Of a stretch of DNA of 64,000 nt, positions 33,316-41,422 are shown piece by piece. Under the pieces are notes generated by a model. It saw only the letters and a program-made list of their open reading frames with translations. It had not been told where the DNA came from and did not search any database. Positions within the stretch are counted from its first letter, which is position 1. Each line of letters opens with the position of its first letter. The stretch is from Arthrobacter sp. PGP41. GTDB taxonomy: Bacteria > Actinomycetota > Actinomycetes > Actinomycetales > Micrococcaceae. Made by a program: the position numbers and the translations under genes. The stretch covers positions 434,001-498,000 of the forward strand of contig NZ_CP026514.1 in the NCBI RefSeq assembly GCF_002953935.1, in the 5' to 3' direction.

Positions 33316-33708
33316 TCAGGGTTGGCCGTTGACAATGTCGTCGGCGTTCTCGAAGGCCCAGGCCACCAGCGGAACCAGCAGGGCACTCAATTCGTAGCCG
33401 CGTTCGGTGAGGCTGTAGTCCACCCGCGGCGGAATGACCGGCTGCGCCTCCCGGCGGACCAGGCCGTCCCGCTCCAGCGTCTTGAGCGTCTGGGCCAGCA
33501 TCTTCTCGCTGATTCCCTCGGCCCGGCGCCGCAGGTCGCTCCACCGCTGCTCACCCTCGGACAGGGCGAGCAGGATAAGGACGCCCCACTTGCTGGTGAT
33601 GTGGTCCAGCACTGTCCTGCTGGGGCACCCCGCCGGGAATACGCCGTCGGCAAGGGCCACGGGAAGGGGCGCCGCCTGCGCAGCGGCCTGGGCGGTACTA
33701 ACTTTCAT
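33316..33708 (-). CDS. HxlR family winged-helix regulator
   Basis: The 130-residue protein has the HxlR fold: CPSRTVLDHITSKWGVLILLALSEGEQRWSDLRRRAEGISEKMLAQTLKTLERDGLVRREAQPVIPPRVDYSLTERGYEL (residues 28-108). The single Cys28 before the first helix is where several redox- or aldehyde-sensing members respond. It is divergent from the NmrA-type reductase across 100 bases, the same arrangement as qorR/qor2-like pairs, so it probably represses that gene. Confidence 0.9.
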   Translation of the reverse strand: MKVSTAQAAAQAAPLPVALADGVFPAGCPSRTVLDHITSKWGVLILLALSEGEQRWSDLRRRAEGISEKMLAQTLKTLERDGLVRREAQPVIPPRVDYSLTERGYELSALLVPLVAWAFENADDIVNGQP

Positions 33709-33711
33709 GTC

Positions 33712-33736
33712 AGTACCTTACCTCAAAGTGCGTACT
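33712..33736. promoter_or_regulatory. Candidate HxlR operator
   Basis: AGTAC and GTACT form a short inverted repeat 15 bases apart, just upstream of the HxlR start and within the divergent promoter region. HxlR regulators bind such dyads. The call rests on position and symmetry only. Confidence 0.35.
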
Positions 33737-33807
33737 CTCTTTCGGGAAGTATTCCCGTATGGGTGCGGTTGTGAACCATGACAGACACCCCATCGGAAGG
33801 AATTTTC

Positions 33808-34677
33808 ATGAGCATCGTCATCACCGGAGCAACGGGCCAGCTGGGCCGCCACGCCGTCGAAGCCCTGCTGGAGCGCAACGTTCACGCGGAGGACATCGTG
33901 GCTGCGGGCCGCTCCGTGGAAAAGCTGGCCGGCTTCGCCGGGAGGGGCGTTCGGGTCAAAGCCATGGACTACGCAGATGCCCAGTCAGTGGCGGCCGCAC
34001 TGAAAGGCGCCCGGAAGGTACTCCTCATCTCCGGCAGTGAGGTCGGCCAGCGGGTGGAGCAGCACCGCACAGTCATCGAGGCGGCAAAGGCTGAGGGCGT
34101 TGAGCTGCTGGCCTACACCAGCATCGCCAATGCCGACACCACCGCCATGCTGCTGGCGGCTGAGCACCGGGCCACTGAAGCCATCCTGCGGGAGTCCGGT
34201 GTTCCTTTCGTCCTCCTGCGTAACGGCTGGTACCTGGAGAACTACACGGACCAGCTGCCCGGCACGCTGGCGCAGGGTGGCCTGGCCGGCAGCGCCGGAG
34301 ACGGCAGGGTCAGCGCAGCGTCCCGTGCTGACTACGCCCATGCCGCTGCTGCTGTGCTCGTCGCTGAAGAGCAGGCAGGCAAGGTCTATGAACTGGGCGG
34401 TGACAACGCCTTCAGCATGGCGGACCTTGCAGCCGAAATCACCGCTGCCACCGGCAAGGCCATCACCTACCAGGACCTTCCTGCGCCGGAATACGCCGGA
34501 ATGCTGGCCGGGTTCGGAGTGCCGGACGCATTCGCGGAAATACTGGCGGATTCCGATCTCGGCATTGCCCGCGGCGACCTCCTTGTCAGCACCGGGGACC
34601 TGCGCAGGCTGATCGGCCGCCCGGCAACGTCGCTGTCCGAGGCCGTGCGCGCGGCCGCTGCTGCCGTGGCTGCCTGA
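33808..34677 (+). CDS. NmrA/QOR2-like NAD(P)H-binding reductase
   Basis: The ATG at 33808 follows GGAAGGAATTTTC and gives 289 residues; an in-frame ATG at 33778 is less likely. The atypical SDR has ITGATGQLGRHAVEALLER, VLLISGSEVGQRVEQHRTVIEAAKAEGVELLAYTSI and VLLRNGWYLENY, matching the QOR2/YtfG type NADPH-quinone reductases or NmrA-like proteins. It probably reduces quinones or similar electrophiles under HxlR control. Confidence 0.85.
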   Translation: MSIVITGATGQLGRHAVEALLERNVHAEDIVAAGRSVEKLAGFAGRGVRVKAMDYADAQSVAAALKGARKVLLISGSEVGQRVEQHRTVIEAAKAEGVELLAYTSIANADTTAMLLAAEHRATEAILRESGVPFVLLRNGWYLENYTDQLPGTLAQGGLAGSAGDGRVSAASRADYAHAAAAVLVAEEQAGKVYELGGDNAFSMADLAAEITAATGKAITYQDLPAPEYAGMLAGFGVPDAFAEILADSDLGIARGDLLVSTGDLRRLIGRPATSLSEAVRAAAAAVAA

Positions 34678-35008
34678 CCGCATCCCCCAGCGCAACGCCG
34701 ACGCTCTCTCACTTTCCCCAAGCGAGTGAGCGAGCGTTGGTTCATAACCGACATTAAGTGAGAGAGCGTCGGTGGTTGTTCGGAGCTGAACGCCGGTTCC
34801 TTGTAGGGCGCGGCAACCACCGGCAGCGGAGAGGCTTCATCCAGGGGCTCCCGCCCGCCGGTCTCTTCGGCAGGGCTCGATGGCCTTGTCTGTCATCCCG
34901 GACAGGAGAAGTATCGGGGTGTCACTGCCATTGACCAGGAGGGCGCAAGCTTAAGTACGGGATCCCGGATAACGCCGGGATGTTCCGGCAAGTAATGAGG
35001 AGGATCCG
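34678..35008. other. 331-base intergenic region with a compound hairpin
   Basis: No gene is seen. The left part holds the palindrome at 34698-34772. The right part ends with the AGGAGG ribosome binding site of the IclR gene. A promoter for that gene is expected here but I cannot place it. Confidence 0.6.
34698..34772. repeat. Compound palindrome with two alternative right arms
   Basis: The left arm (34698-34714) pairs perfectly over 17 bp with 34756-34772. It can also pair, with mismatches, with a middle copy at 34725-34740 (AGTGAGCGAGCGTTGG against AGTGAGAGAGCGTCGG). The element lies after the reductase gene and could be a terminator or a mobile palindromic repeat. Confidence 0.6.
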
Positions 35009-35854
35009 TTGTTGGCTACGGAAGCAGGGCGGGAGGCCGGCGGCGACGTGAAAGCAGCGCCAAAGGCGGCCTCAAAGGTGACGTCCAAGGTCCCCGCCGC
35101 AGAGAACACGCTGCGCATCCTCAAACTGCTGGCTTCACGGCGGGGGCCGATGGCGGCGTCGCAAATCGCTTCATCACTGGGCCTGCCGCGCTCCAGTGTT
35201 TACCACCTGCTGGGAGTGATGGAGGCGAACGGGTTTGTGCTCCACCTGCATGAGGAGCAACGCTACGGGCTGGGCATCAGCGCCTTTGAGCTCAGCTCCG
35301 CTTACTCGAGGCAGGAGCCCTTGTCGAGGCTGGGCCGTCCGCTGCTTGCCTCCCTGGTGGATGCGGTCGGCGAGAGTTCCCACCTGGCCGTGCTCCACGG
35401 CCGGGATGTGCTCTATATCGTGGAGGAGAGGGCCAAGAACCGCCCCTCCCTGGTGACCGACGTCGGCGTCCGGCTTCCCAGCCACCTCACCGCCAGCGGG
35501 CGTGCCATCCTTGCGGCGCTGCCCAAGTCCCAGGTGCGTGCGCTCTACCCCAATGCCGCGGCTTTTACTGCCAGGCATGAGGTGGAAGACGCCATCATGA
35601 AGTACTCGGCACTGTCTTCCCACCTGGACCAGGTCAGGCAGCGCGGCTACGCCACCGAACACGGCGAGGTCACGCCCGGCTTCGGCTCCATCGCAGCCGC
35701 GGTCACGGACCACCTGGGATGGCCGACGGCGGCAGTCGCCGTGACGTTCCTCGAGGACAAAGTGCCGGCGGAGCAGTGGCCGGTGCTGGCCGGGCGCGTC
35801 CAGAAGGTCGCCGACGAACTCTCGGTCCGGATCCACGGCCGCCCCGCAAAGTAG
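35009..35854 (+). CDS. IclR family regulator, probable hut operon regulator
   Basis: The start is a TTG at 35009 or 35012, both after AGGAGG at 34998-35003. The 281-residue protein has an Ala/Lys-rich leader, a winged helix (ENTLRILKLLASRRGPMAASQIASSLGLPRSSVYHLLGVMEANGFV) and an IclR effector domain with RLPSHLTASGRAILAALP and RQRGYATEHGEVTPGFGSIAAAV. It lies directly before hutU and hutH on the same strand, so it likely controls histidine use. The effector is unknown. Confidence 0.87.
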   Translation: MLATEAGREAGGDVKAAPKAASKVTSKVPAAENTLRILKLLASRRGPMAASQIASSLGLPRSSVYHLLGVMEANGFVLHLHEEQRYGLGISAFELSSAYSRQEPLSRLGRPLLASLVDAVGESSHLAVLHGRDVLYIVEERAKNRPSLVTDVGVRLPSHLTASGRAILAALPKSQVRALYPNAAAFTARHEVEDAIMKYSALSSHLDQVRQRGYATEHGEVTPGFGSIAAAVTDHLGWPTAAVAVTFLEDKVPAEQWPVLAGRVQKVADELSVRIHGRPAK

Positions 35855-35880
35855 CCACACGCCAGCCACCCAGCCCAACC

Positions 35881-35942
35881 CAACTAAGTAGCGCTAAGTG
35901 TCGTTTTGAGCTGCCAAAACGACACTTAGCGCTACTTAGTTG
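35881..35942. terminator. Perfect 28-bp palindrome between iclR and hutU
   Basis: Arms at 35881-35908 and 35915-35942 are perfectly complementary with a 6-base loop. Each arm includes GCGCTAAGTG or its complement, which also occurs in the palindrome at 118-184. It is not followed by a T tract. It is probably a terminator for the IclR gene or a repeated palindromic element. Confidence 0.65.
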
Positions 35943-35996
35943 AGCGGTGGGGGCACGGGTCTGGAATGCCGGACATGGCCCTTCCGAAACCCCTAT

Positions 35997-36019
35997 AAAG
36001 CCGTTCCGCAACGGGCTTT
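35997..36019. promoter_or_regulatory. Imperfect dyad upstream of hutU
   Basis: AAAGCCGTT (35997-36005) is nearly the complement of AACGGGCTTT (36010-36019), with one unpaired base. It ends 53 nt before the hutU start and is a candidate operator for the upstream IclR regulator. Confidence 0.35.
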
Positions 36020-36071
36020 AGTTGATACAGAACTTCTTCCACACCACAGACACGAGACGAAAGGAGCCACC

Positions 36072-37769
36072 ATGGCACCCGCCGATTTCACCACCGGTGC
36101 CCGCCCGGTCAAAGCAGCCCGCGGCACCGGGCTCACCGCCAAGTCCTGGCAAACCGAAGCGCCGCTGCGCATGCTCATGAACAATCTGGATCCCGAAGTG
36201 GCCGAACGCCCCGATGACCTGGTGGTCTACGGCGGCACCGGCCGCGCCGTCCGCTCCTGGGCTGCCTTCGATGCCATCACCCGCACCCTGGAAACCATGG
36301 AAAAGGACGAGACCCTCCTGGTCCAGTCAGGCAAGCCCGTGGGCGTGTTCCGCACCAACGAGTGGGCCCCGCGCGTGCTGCTGGCCAACTCCAACCTGGT
36401 GGGTGACTGGGCCACCTGGCCCGAATTTCGCCGGCTCGAGGCCGAGGGTCTGATGATGTACGGGCAGATGACGGCGGGATCGTGGATCTACATCGGCACC
36501 CAGGGCATCCTGCAGGGCACGTTCGAGACCTTCGCGGCCGTTGCCCGGAAACTCACCGGGGATGAGAACGGCACCCTTGCCGGGACCCTGACCCTGACCG
36601 GCGGCTGCGGCGGCATGGGCGGCGCACAGCCGCTGGCCGTCACTCTCAATGAGGGCGCGTGCCTGATCGTCGACGTCGATGAGACCCGCCTGCGCCGCCG
36701 CGCCGGCAAGCGCTACCTCGACGAGGTGGAAACCGACCTCGACGCCGCCATCGCCAAGGTGCTCAAGGCCAAGGAGGAGCGCCGCGGCTGGTCCGTGGGC
36801 TACGTGGGCAACGCCGCCGAAGTGTTCCCGGAGATCCTGCGCCGGCACAACGCCGGCGAGCTCACCGTGGACATCGTCACCGACCAGACTTCCGCCCACG
36901 ATCCGTTGTCCTACCTTCCCGAGGGCATCTCCGTGCAGGAATGGCACCGCGAGGCCGAGGCCGATCCGGAGGGCTTCACCAAGAAGGCCCAGGCCTCAAT
37001 GGCCCGGCACGTCCAGGCGATGGTGGAATTCCAGGACGCCGGCGCCGAGGTCTTCGACTACGGCAACTCCATCCGCGACGAAGCCCGCAAGGGCGGCTAC
37101 ACCCGCGCCTTCGAGTTCCCCGGGTTCGTTCCGGCCTACATCCGCCCGCTGTTCTGCGAGGGACTCGGCCCGTTCCGCTGGGTTGCCCTGTCCGGTGACC
37201 CCGAGGACATCCGCGTCACGGACGAGGCCATCAAGGAACTGTTCCCGGAGAACAAGCACCTGCACCGCTGGATCGACGCCGCCGCGGAGCGCGTCGAGTT
37301 CGAAGGCCTGCCGGCACGGATCTGCTGGCTCGGCTACGGCGACCGCGCCAAGGCCGGGCTGCTGTTCAACCAGCTGGTCAAGGAAGGCAAGGTCAAGGCA
37401 CCCATCGTGATCGGCCGCGACCACCTGGACTCCGGCTCCGTCGCCTCCCCCTACCGGGAGACCGAGTCCATGGCGGACGGCTCCGACGCGATCGCCGACT
37501 GGCCGCTGCTCAACGCCCTGCTCAACACCGCCTCCGGCGCCACCTGGGTGTCGATCCACCACGGCGGAGGTGTAGGCATCGGCCGCTCCATCCACGCCGG
37601 CCAGGTCTCCGTCGCGGACGGCACCGACCTCGCCGCCCAGAAGCTCGAACGCCTCCTCACGAACGACCCCGGCATGGGCGTCATCCGGCACGCCGACGCC
37701 GGCTACGAGCGCGCCCTCGACATCGCCAGGGAACGCGGCGTAAGAGTTCCCATGAAAGAAAGCAAGTAA
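36072..37769 (+). CDS. hutU: Urocanate hydratase
   Basis: The ATG at 36072, after AAAGGAGCCACC, gives 565 residues, normal for HutU. Recognisable blocks are [62 protein letters not shown] (NAD+ binding) and [27 protein letters not shown] with the active-site Cys. It converts urocanate to imidazolonepropionate. hutH follows after two bases, so the pair is translationally coupled. Confidence 0.95.
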   Translation: MAPADFTTGARPVKAARGTGLTAKSWQTEAPLRMLMNNLDPEVAERPDDLVVYGGTGRAVRSWAAFDAITRTLETMEKDETLLVQSGKPVGVFRTNEWAPRVLLANSNLVGDWATWPEFRRLEAEGLMMYGQMTAGSWIYIGTQGILQGTFETFAAVARKLTGDENGTLAGTLTLTGGCGGMGGAQPLAVTLNEGACLIVDVDETRLRRRAGKRYLDEVETDLDAAIAKVLKAKEERRGWSVGYVGNAAEVFPEILRRHNAGELTVDIVTDQTSAHDPLSYLPEGISVQEWHREAEADPEGFTKKAQASMARHVQAMVEFQDAGAEVFDYGNSIRDEARKGGYTRAFEFPGFVPAYIRPLFCEGLGPFRWVALSGDPEDIRVTDEAIKELFPENKHLHRWIDAAAERVEFEGLPARICWLGYGDRAKAGLLFNQLVKEGKVKAPIVIGRDHLDSGSVASPYRETESMADGSDAIADWPLLNALLNTASGATWVSIHHGGGVGIGRSIHAGQVSVADGTDLAAQKLERLLTNDPGMGVIRHADAGYERALDIARERGVRVPMKESK

Positions 37770-37771
37770 TC

Positions 37772-39364
37772 ATGACCGCCATTACCCACGAACCGCTGAC
37801 CGTTACCCTCGGATCCAGCGGGGTCACGCCTGAGGACGTGCTCGCCGTCGCGCGCCACAACGCGAAGGTGACCATTTCCCCGCAAGCCCTGGAAACGGTG
37901 GCAAAAGTCCGCGCCCACATCGACGAGCTCGCAGCCAGCGACATCCCGGCGTACGGCATCTCCACCGGCTTCGGCGCCCTGGCCAACCGGCACATCCCCA
38001 ATGAGTTGCGCACCCAGCTGCAAAAGAGCCTGATCCGCAGCCACGCCGCCGGCATGGGCCCGGTGGTGGAACGCGAAGTGGTGCGCGGCATCATGTTCCT
38101 GCGCGCCAAGACCCTGGCGTCCGGCCGCACCGGCGTCCGGCCAGTGGTCCTGCAGACCATGGTGGATGTGCTCAACGCCGGCATCACGCCGCTGGTCCGC
38201 GAGTTCGGTTCGCTCGGCTGTTCGGGCGACCTCGCACCGCTGTCCCACTGCGCCCTGGTGCTCATGGGCGAGGGCGAGGCGGAAGGGCCCGACGGCGTGA
38301 CGTACGGCGGGCGCGGCGAACAGCCTGTCGCCGTACTGCTTGCCGAACACGGCATCGAACCGGTCACCCTCGCCGAAAAGGAAGGCCTGGCCCTGGTCAA
38401 CGGCACCGAAGGCATGCTGGGCATGCTCCTCATGGCCATCGCGGACCTTCGCCAATTGCTGACGACGGCGGACATCACCGCGGCGATGAGCGTTGAGGCA
38501 TTGCTGGGCACGGACCAGGTTTTCCTGCCGGAGCTGCATGCCGCGCTTCGTCCGCACCCGGGGCAGGCTGCAAGTGCCGACAACATGCTGCGTGTCCTGT
38601 CCGGCTCGCCCATCGTCGCTTCCCACAAGGTTGGCGACTCCCGGGTCCAGGACGCCTATTCGCTCCGCTGCGCCCCGCAGGTTGCCGGTGCCGTGAGGGA
38701 CACGGTGGACCACGCAGCGCTGGTGGCATCCCGCGAACTGGCGGCCGCCATCGACAACCCGGTGGTGCTGCCAGACGGAACGGTCAGCTCCAACGGCAAC
38801 TTCCACGGTGCGCCGGTGGCCTACGTCCTGGACTTCCTGGCCATCGCCGTCGCGGACCTGAGCTCCATAGCGGAACGCCGGACGGACAGGATGCTGGATC
38901 CGGCCCGCTCCCACGGCCTGCCGGCCTTCCTCGCGGCCGACCCCGGCGTGGATTCAGGGCTGATGATTGCCCAGTACACCCAGGCCGGGCTGGTCTCGGA
39001 CAACAAGCGGCTTGCTGTCCCCGCCTCCGTGGACTCCATCCCCAGTTCCGCCATGCAGGAAGACCATGTCTCGTTGGGCTGGCATGCCGCACGCAAGCTG
39101 CGGAAGGCGGTGGAGAACCTGCGCCGGGTCCTGGCGATCGAGCTGGTGACGTCGGCACGCGCCCTGGACATCCGCACCGGGCTCTCCGGTGGGGTCTTGA
39201 CGCCGGGGCCCGCGGGCGCCGCCGTCGTCTCCGCTTTGCGCGGCGTGGTGGAAGGGCCGGGGACGGACCGCTTCCTGTCACCCGAGCTGGAGGCCGCGGA
39301 CAAGCTCGTGGCCTCCGGGGAGGTCCGCAGGGCGGCCGAATCCGCCGTCGGAACCCTCTCGTGA
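37772..39364 (+). CDS. hutH: Histidine ammonia-lyase
   Basis: The 530-residue protein has the HAL/PAL fold: ISTGFGALANRHIP, FGSLGCSGDLAPLSHCALVLMGEGEA, ALVNGTEGMLGM and SSNGNFHGAPVAYVLDFLAIA. The cofactor-forming triad is Cys150-Ser151-Gly152 in place of the textbook Ala-Ser-Gly; the serine and glycine needed for the MIO ring are present. It removes ammonia from histidine to give urocanate. It lies just downstream of hutU, so the order of genes is opposite to the order of reactions. Confidence 0.95.
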   Translation: MTAITHEPLTVTLGSSGVTPEDVLAVARHNAKVTISPQALETVAKVRAHIDELAASDIPAYGISTGFGALANRHIPNELRTQLQKSLIRSHAAGMGPVVEREVVRGIMFLRAKTLASGRTGVRPVVLQTMVDVLNAGITPLVREFGSLGCSGDLAPLSHCALVLMGEGEAEGPDGVTYGGRGEQPVAVLLAEHGIEPVTLAEKEGLALVNGTEGMLGMLLMAIADLRQLLTTADITAAMSVEALLGTDQVFLPELHAALRPHPGQAASADNMLRVLSGSPIVASHKVGDSRVQDAYSLRCAPQVAGAVRDTVDHAALVASRELAAAIDNPVVLPDGTVSSNGNFHGAPVAYVLDFLAIAVADLSSIAERRTDRMLDPARSHGLPAFLAADPGVDSGLMIAQYTQAGLVSDNKRLAVPASVDSIPSSAMQEDHVSLGWHAARKLRKAVENLRRVLAIELVTSARALDIRTGLSGGVLTPGPAGAAVVSALRGVVEGPGTDRFLSPELEAADKLVASGEVRRAAESAVGTLS

Positions 39365-39467
39365 ATCCGAAGAATCTTCAGCGTATGCGTACGAGGCGTC
39401 CACCTAATGGAATTTCATCCGACACGTTCCTCCGAGGGGCGCCGAGTGTAGTAGAACTGAAGGTGTA

Positions 39468-39478
39468 GTGAAAGTCAC
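39468..39478. promoter_or_regulatory. GTGA-N3-TCAC dyad upstream of small gene
   Basis: GTGAAAGTCAC lies 49 nt before the start of the 78-aa gene. A related dyad lies at 4155-4165. The spacing is shorter than that of a normal CRP site. Confidence 0.25.
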
Positions 39479-39526
39479 ATCAAAGAGGCTGTGGCGCCGA
39501 ACGTATACAAAGGGGTAGAAGTTCAA

Positions 39527-39763
39527 ATGAAAGCACGTGGGGCAGTCCTATCAAGGCGCAACGCCCATTCCGCCGCTGTTTCCGACTGGAGAACCCTCAA
39601 GGCCGGGGACCGCGTGGAGATCATCAAGCATGCGCATGTGGTTGCCGCCGGGGAGGTGGAGGAGGTGTCCCAGAGCGGAAACGTTCTGTGGCTGGTGCCG
39701 GCCGGTCCGTCAGAGAAGCAGCTCTTCCTGAAATCCGACGGCGTGCAGGTGCGCCGCGGGTAG
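39527..39763 (+). CDS. Small hypothetical protein with KOW/SH3-like pattern (78 aa)
   Basis: The ATG at 39527 is preceded by AAAGGGG at a long distance; an upstream GTG at 39491 lies only two bases after its only possible ribosome binding site and is rejected. The product is beta-rich: WRTLKAGDRVEIIKHAHVVAAGEVEEVSQSGNVLWLVPAGPSEKQLFLKSDGVQVRRG, the pattern of a small barrel that may bind nucleic acid or protein. No named family recognised. A terminator follows. Confidence 0.68.
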   Translation: MKARGAVLSRRNAHSAAVSDWRTLKAGDRVEIIKHAHVVAAGEVEEVSQSGNVLWLVPAGPSEKQLFLKSDGVQVRRG

Positions 39764-39787
39764 CAGCCCCAGGAGGCACAACAACAG

Positions 39788-39823
39788 AAATCCCCGCCTA
39801 CTGTTGACGCAGGGCGGGGATTT
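39788..39823. terminator. Hairpin terminator
   Basis: AAATCCCCGCC (39788-39798) pairs perfectly with GGCGGGGATTT (39813-39823). It lies between the convergent genes at 39527 and 39860. Confidence 0.85.
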
Positions 39824-39859
39824 CGATTTGTCCGGGGCTTGCCCCGGCAGGATTGCTGG

Positions 39860-40120
39860 TCAGGCGGCGATGGCCTCGTAGGTCTCGCCGAACGGTACCG
39901 ATTCGTCCAAGGCTACGGTGTAGCGGCCCGGATGCAGCCTGGTGACCAGGATGCCGCAGGAGGCCTCCTGCGCGGCCACTTCAATCAATTCTGCGACTGC
40001 TTCTTCCAGGCCAGCGTGCACTTCGCGGGCGCTGGAAAACTGCAGGTCGATGGTCCGGTTCGCCGGTGCTTCCACAAGGTCGGAAGCAGCCGGAATTCGT
40101 TCCAGGGTGGCTGTAGTCAT
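39860..40120 (-). CDS. Small hypothetical protein (86 aa)
   Basis: The product starts MTTATLERIPAASDL and contains HAGLEEAVAELIEVAAQEASCGILVTRLHPGRYTVALDESVPFGETYEA. The helix followed by beta strands looks like a folded alpha/beta protein. No family recognised. It is a single-gene unit on the minus strand, after the TetR remnant. Confidence 0.65.
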   Translation of the reverse strand: MTTATLERIPAASDLVEAPANRTIDLQFSSAREVHAGLEEAVAELIEVAAQEASCGILVTRLHPGRYTVALDESVPFGETYEAIAA

Positions 40121-40234
40121 CTACTGAACTTTCTGTGTCTTGTCCCCCAAGGGCCTTCCCATTCTACCGGACGCCGGAGATATGTCAGATGACTGTCCAA
40201 TGGGAGGCTTGTCCGGCAGGGGCGCCATTCGGGG

Positions 40235-40580
40235 TCAAGGGCGCGGGCAGGCGTCGTCGACGAGCAGCCGGGCCATGCCGAGGGCGCGCCGGCCGGTACG
40301 CGGCGCCATCGAGGACAGCGCCCGTGGCGTAGGCGCCGTTGAGGACAATGAGCAATTCGTCGGCGAGCTGATCCGGGTCCTGCGCCTGGGCGTCGACGGC
40401 CAGGGAGAGGAACCAGTCCCGCACTTGCTGCTTGTGCCCCGTGGCCGCGAGGTGGGCCGGGTGCTGGCCTTCCGGGAACTCGGTGTTGGTGTTCAGCATC
40501 GGGCACCCGCGGTAGGAGGGTCCGGCAGTATCCCCGGCGAGTACCTCAAAGACTGCGAGGATTTTGTCCCGGGGGACGGG
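40235..40580 (-). pseudogene. TetR family regulator remnant (C-terminal half, frameshifted)
   Basis: Reading the minus strand from about 40580, the frame gives PRDKILAVFEVLAGDTAGP, then SYRGCPMLNTNTEFPEGQHP and a TetR-type C-terminal domain to YATGAVLDGAAYR. The frame then breaks near 40281-40290; a one-base shift restores LGMARLLVDDACPRP and a stop at 40235-40237. The N-terminal DNA-binding half is missing. The sequence to the right of about 40580 belongs to an oxidoreductase on the other strand, so the missing part was lost in a deletion. Confidence 0.75.
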
Positions 40581-40903
40581 TATGCCAAGGACTCTGATAC
40601 CCTCGGCGAGCAGATCCAGCGCGCTTTCCCCGCCGCCCGTTGGTCAAGTCGCTCAACACACTTAACACCGACCTCGTGGCCCGCCCGGACAGCCTTCCCG
40701 AGGCCAGCACGGTCTTCGTCTCCGGGAATGATGCCGAAGCCAAGCAGACGGTCACGGAACTGCTCACGGAGTTCGGCCATCAGGACGTCATCGACCTCGG
40801 CGACTTTACGACCGCGCGGGGCACGGAAATGCTCCTGCCTGTCTGGCTCCGCCTCTGGGGCGCACTCGGCACGCCGGCCTTCAACTTCAAGATCGTCCGC
40901 TGA
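40580..40903 (+). pseudogene. NAD(P)-binding oxidoreductase remnant (C-terminal part, frameshifted)
   Basis: The frame from about 40580 reads KDSDTLGEQIQRAFPAAR, then breaks near 40638. One frame over it continues VKSLNTLNTDLVARPDSLPE, VFVSGNDAEAKQTVTELLTE and ARGTEMLLPVWLRLWGALGT to the stop at 40901-40903. This is the C-terminal part of an F420-dependent-NADP-oxidoreductase-like (dinucleotide-binding) protein. The nucleotide-binding N-terminal half is missing. A TTG-initiated 87-aa reading from 40640 exists but would lack the Rossmann fold, so I consider it non-functional. Confidence 0.75.
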
Positions 40904-40919
40904 TCGCACGGACCACGCG

Positions 40920-40957
40920 GCAGGCCCGGTTTAACCATCAGGTTAAACCGGGCCTGC
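40920..40957. terminator. Strong hairpin terminator
   Basis: GCAGGCCCGGTTTAACC (40920-40936) pairs perfectly over 17 bp with 40941-40957 around an ATCA loop. It lies between the oxidoreductase remnant and the universal stress gene, which converge. Confidence 0.88.
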
Positions 40958-40972
40958 TGTAATTAAGTGGAT

Positions 40973-41365
40973 CTAACCGGCTTTCACAGCCAGCACAGGA
41001 CAGTCCGCTTCGAGGAGGATGCGCTGTGACACGCTGCCCATGATCAGCTTGCCCACCGGTGTCCGCCGGCGCAGCCCGATCACTATCAGCTCTGCATTGT
41101 TCTCCTCCGCCGCATCCAGGACCTCGGCGGCGGCGTCATGGCCGCGCACCGGCTGCTTGATCACGTGGTCGATGCCCTGGGTGGCCAGCCGGTCCTCAAT
41201 GCTCTGGATCTCCGGCTCCTGGGCGTAGCGGTTGTCCACCAGGGCATCGCCCTTGGACGAGTTGATGACCAGCAGCCTCGAGTTGCTCTTCCGGGCTTCG
41301 GTGATGGCCTGGGTCAGGGCTGCTTCGCCCTCGGGGGTCGGGACGTATCCCACCACGATCGTCAT
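40973..41365 (-). CDS. Universal stress protein (single UspA domain)
   Basis: The 130-residue protein has one UspA fold: MTIVVGYVPTPEGEAALTQAITEA at the start, ELIVIGLRRRTPVGKLIMGSVSQRILLEADCPVLAVKAG at the end. The ATP-binding G-2x-G-9x-G(S/T) loop reads as GLRRRTPVGKLIMGS, a variant spacing, so nucleotide binding is uncertain. It lies 58 bases upstream of the tctA stop region on the same strand and may be transcribed at the end of the tctCBA unit. Confidence 0.88.
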   Translation of the reverse strand: MTIVVGYVPTPEGEAALTQAITEARKSNSRLLVINSSKGDALVDNRYAQEPEIQSIEDRLATQGIDHVIKQPVRGHDAAAEVLDAAEENNAELIVIGLRRRTPVGKLIMGSVSQRILLEADCPVLAVKAG

Positions 41366-41422
41366 GGTGTCTCCTTGTTCTGCTGGTTGTCGGTGAGTTG
41401 TGCGTCCGGTGCCTGTGGCGCC

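Noticed and set aside
40640..40903. 87-aa protein from a TTG start
   Set aside because: The sequence is the C-terminal part of an oxidoreductase; upstream homology continues in another frame, so it is a remnant rather than a small gene.
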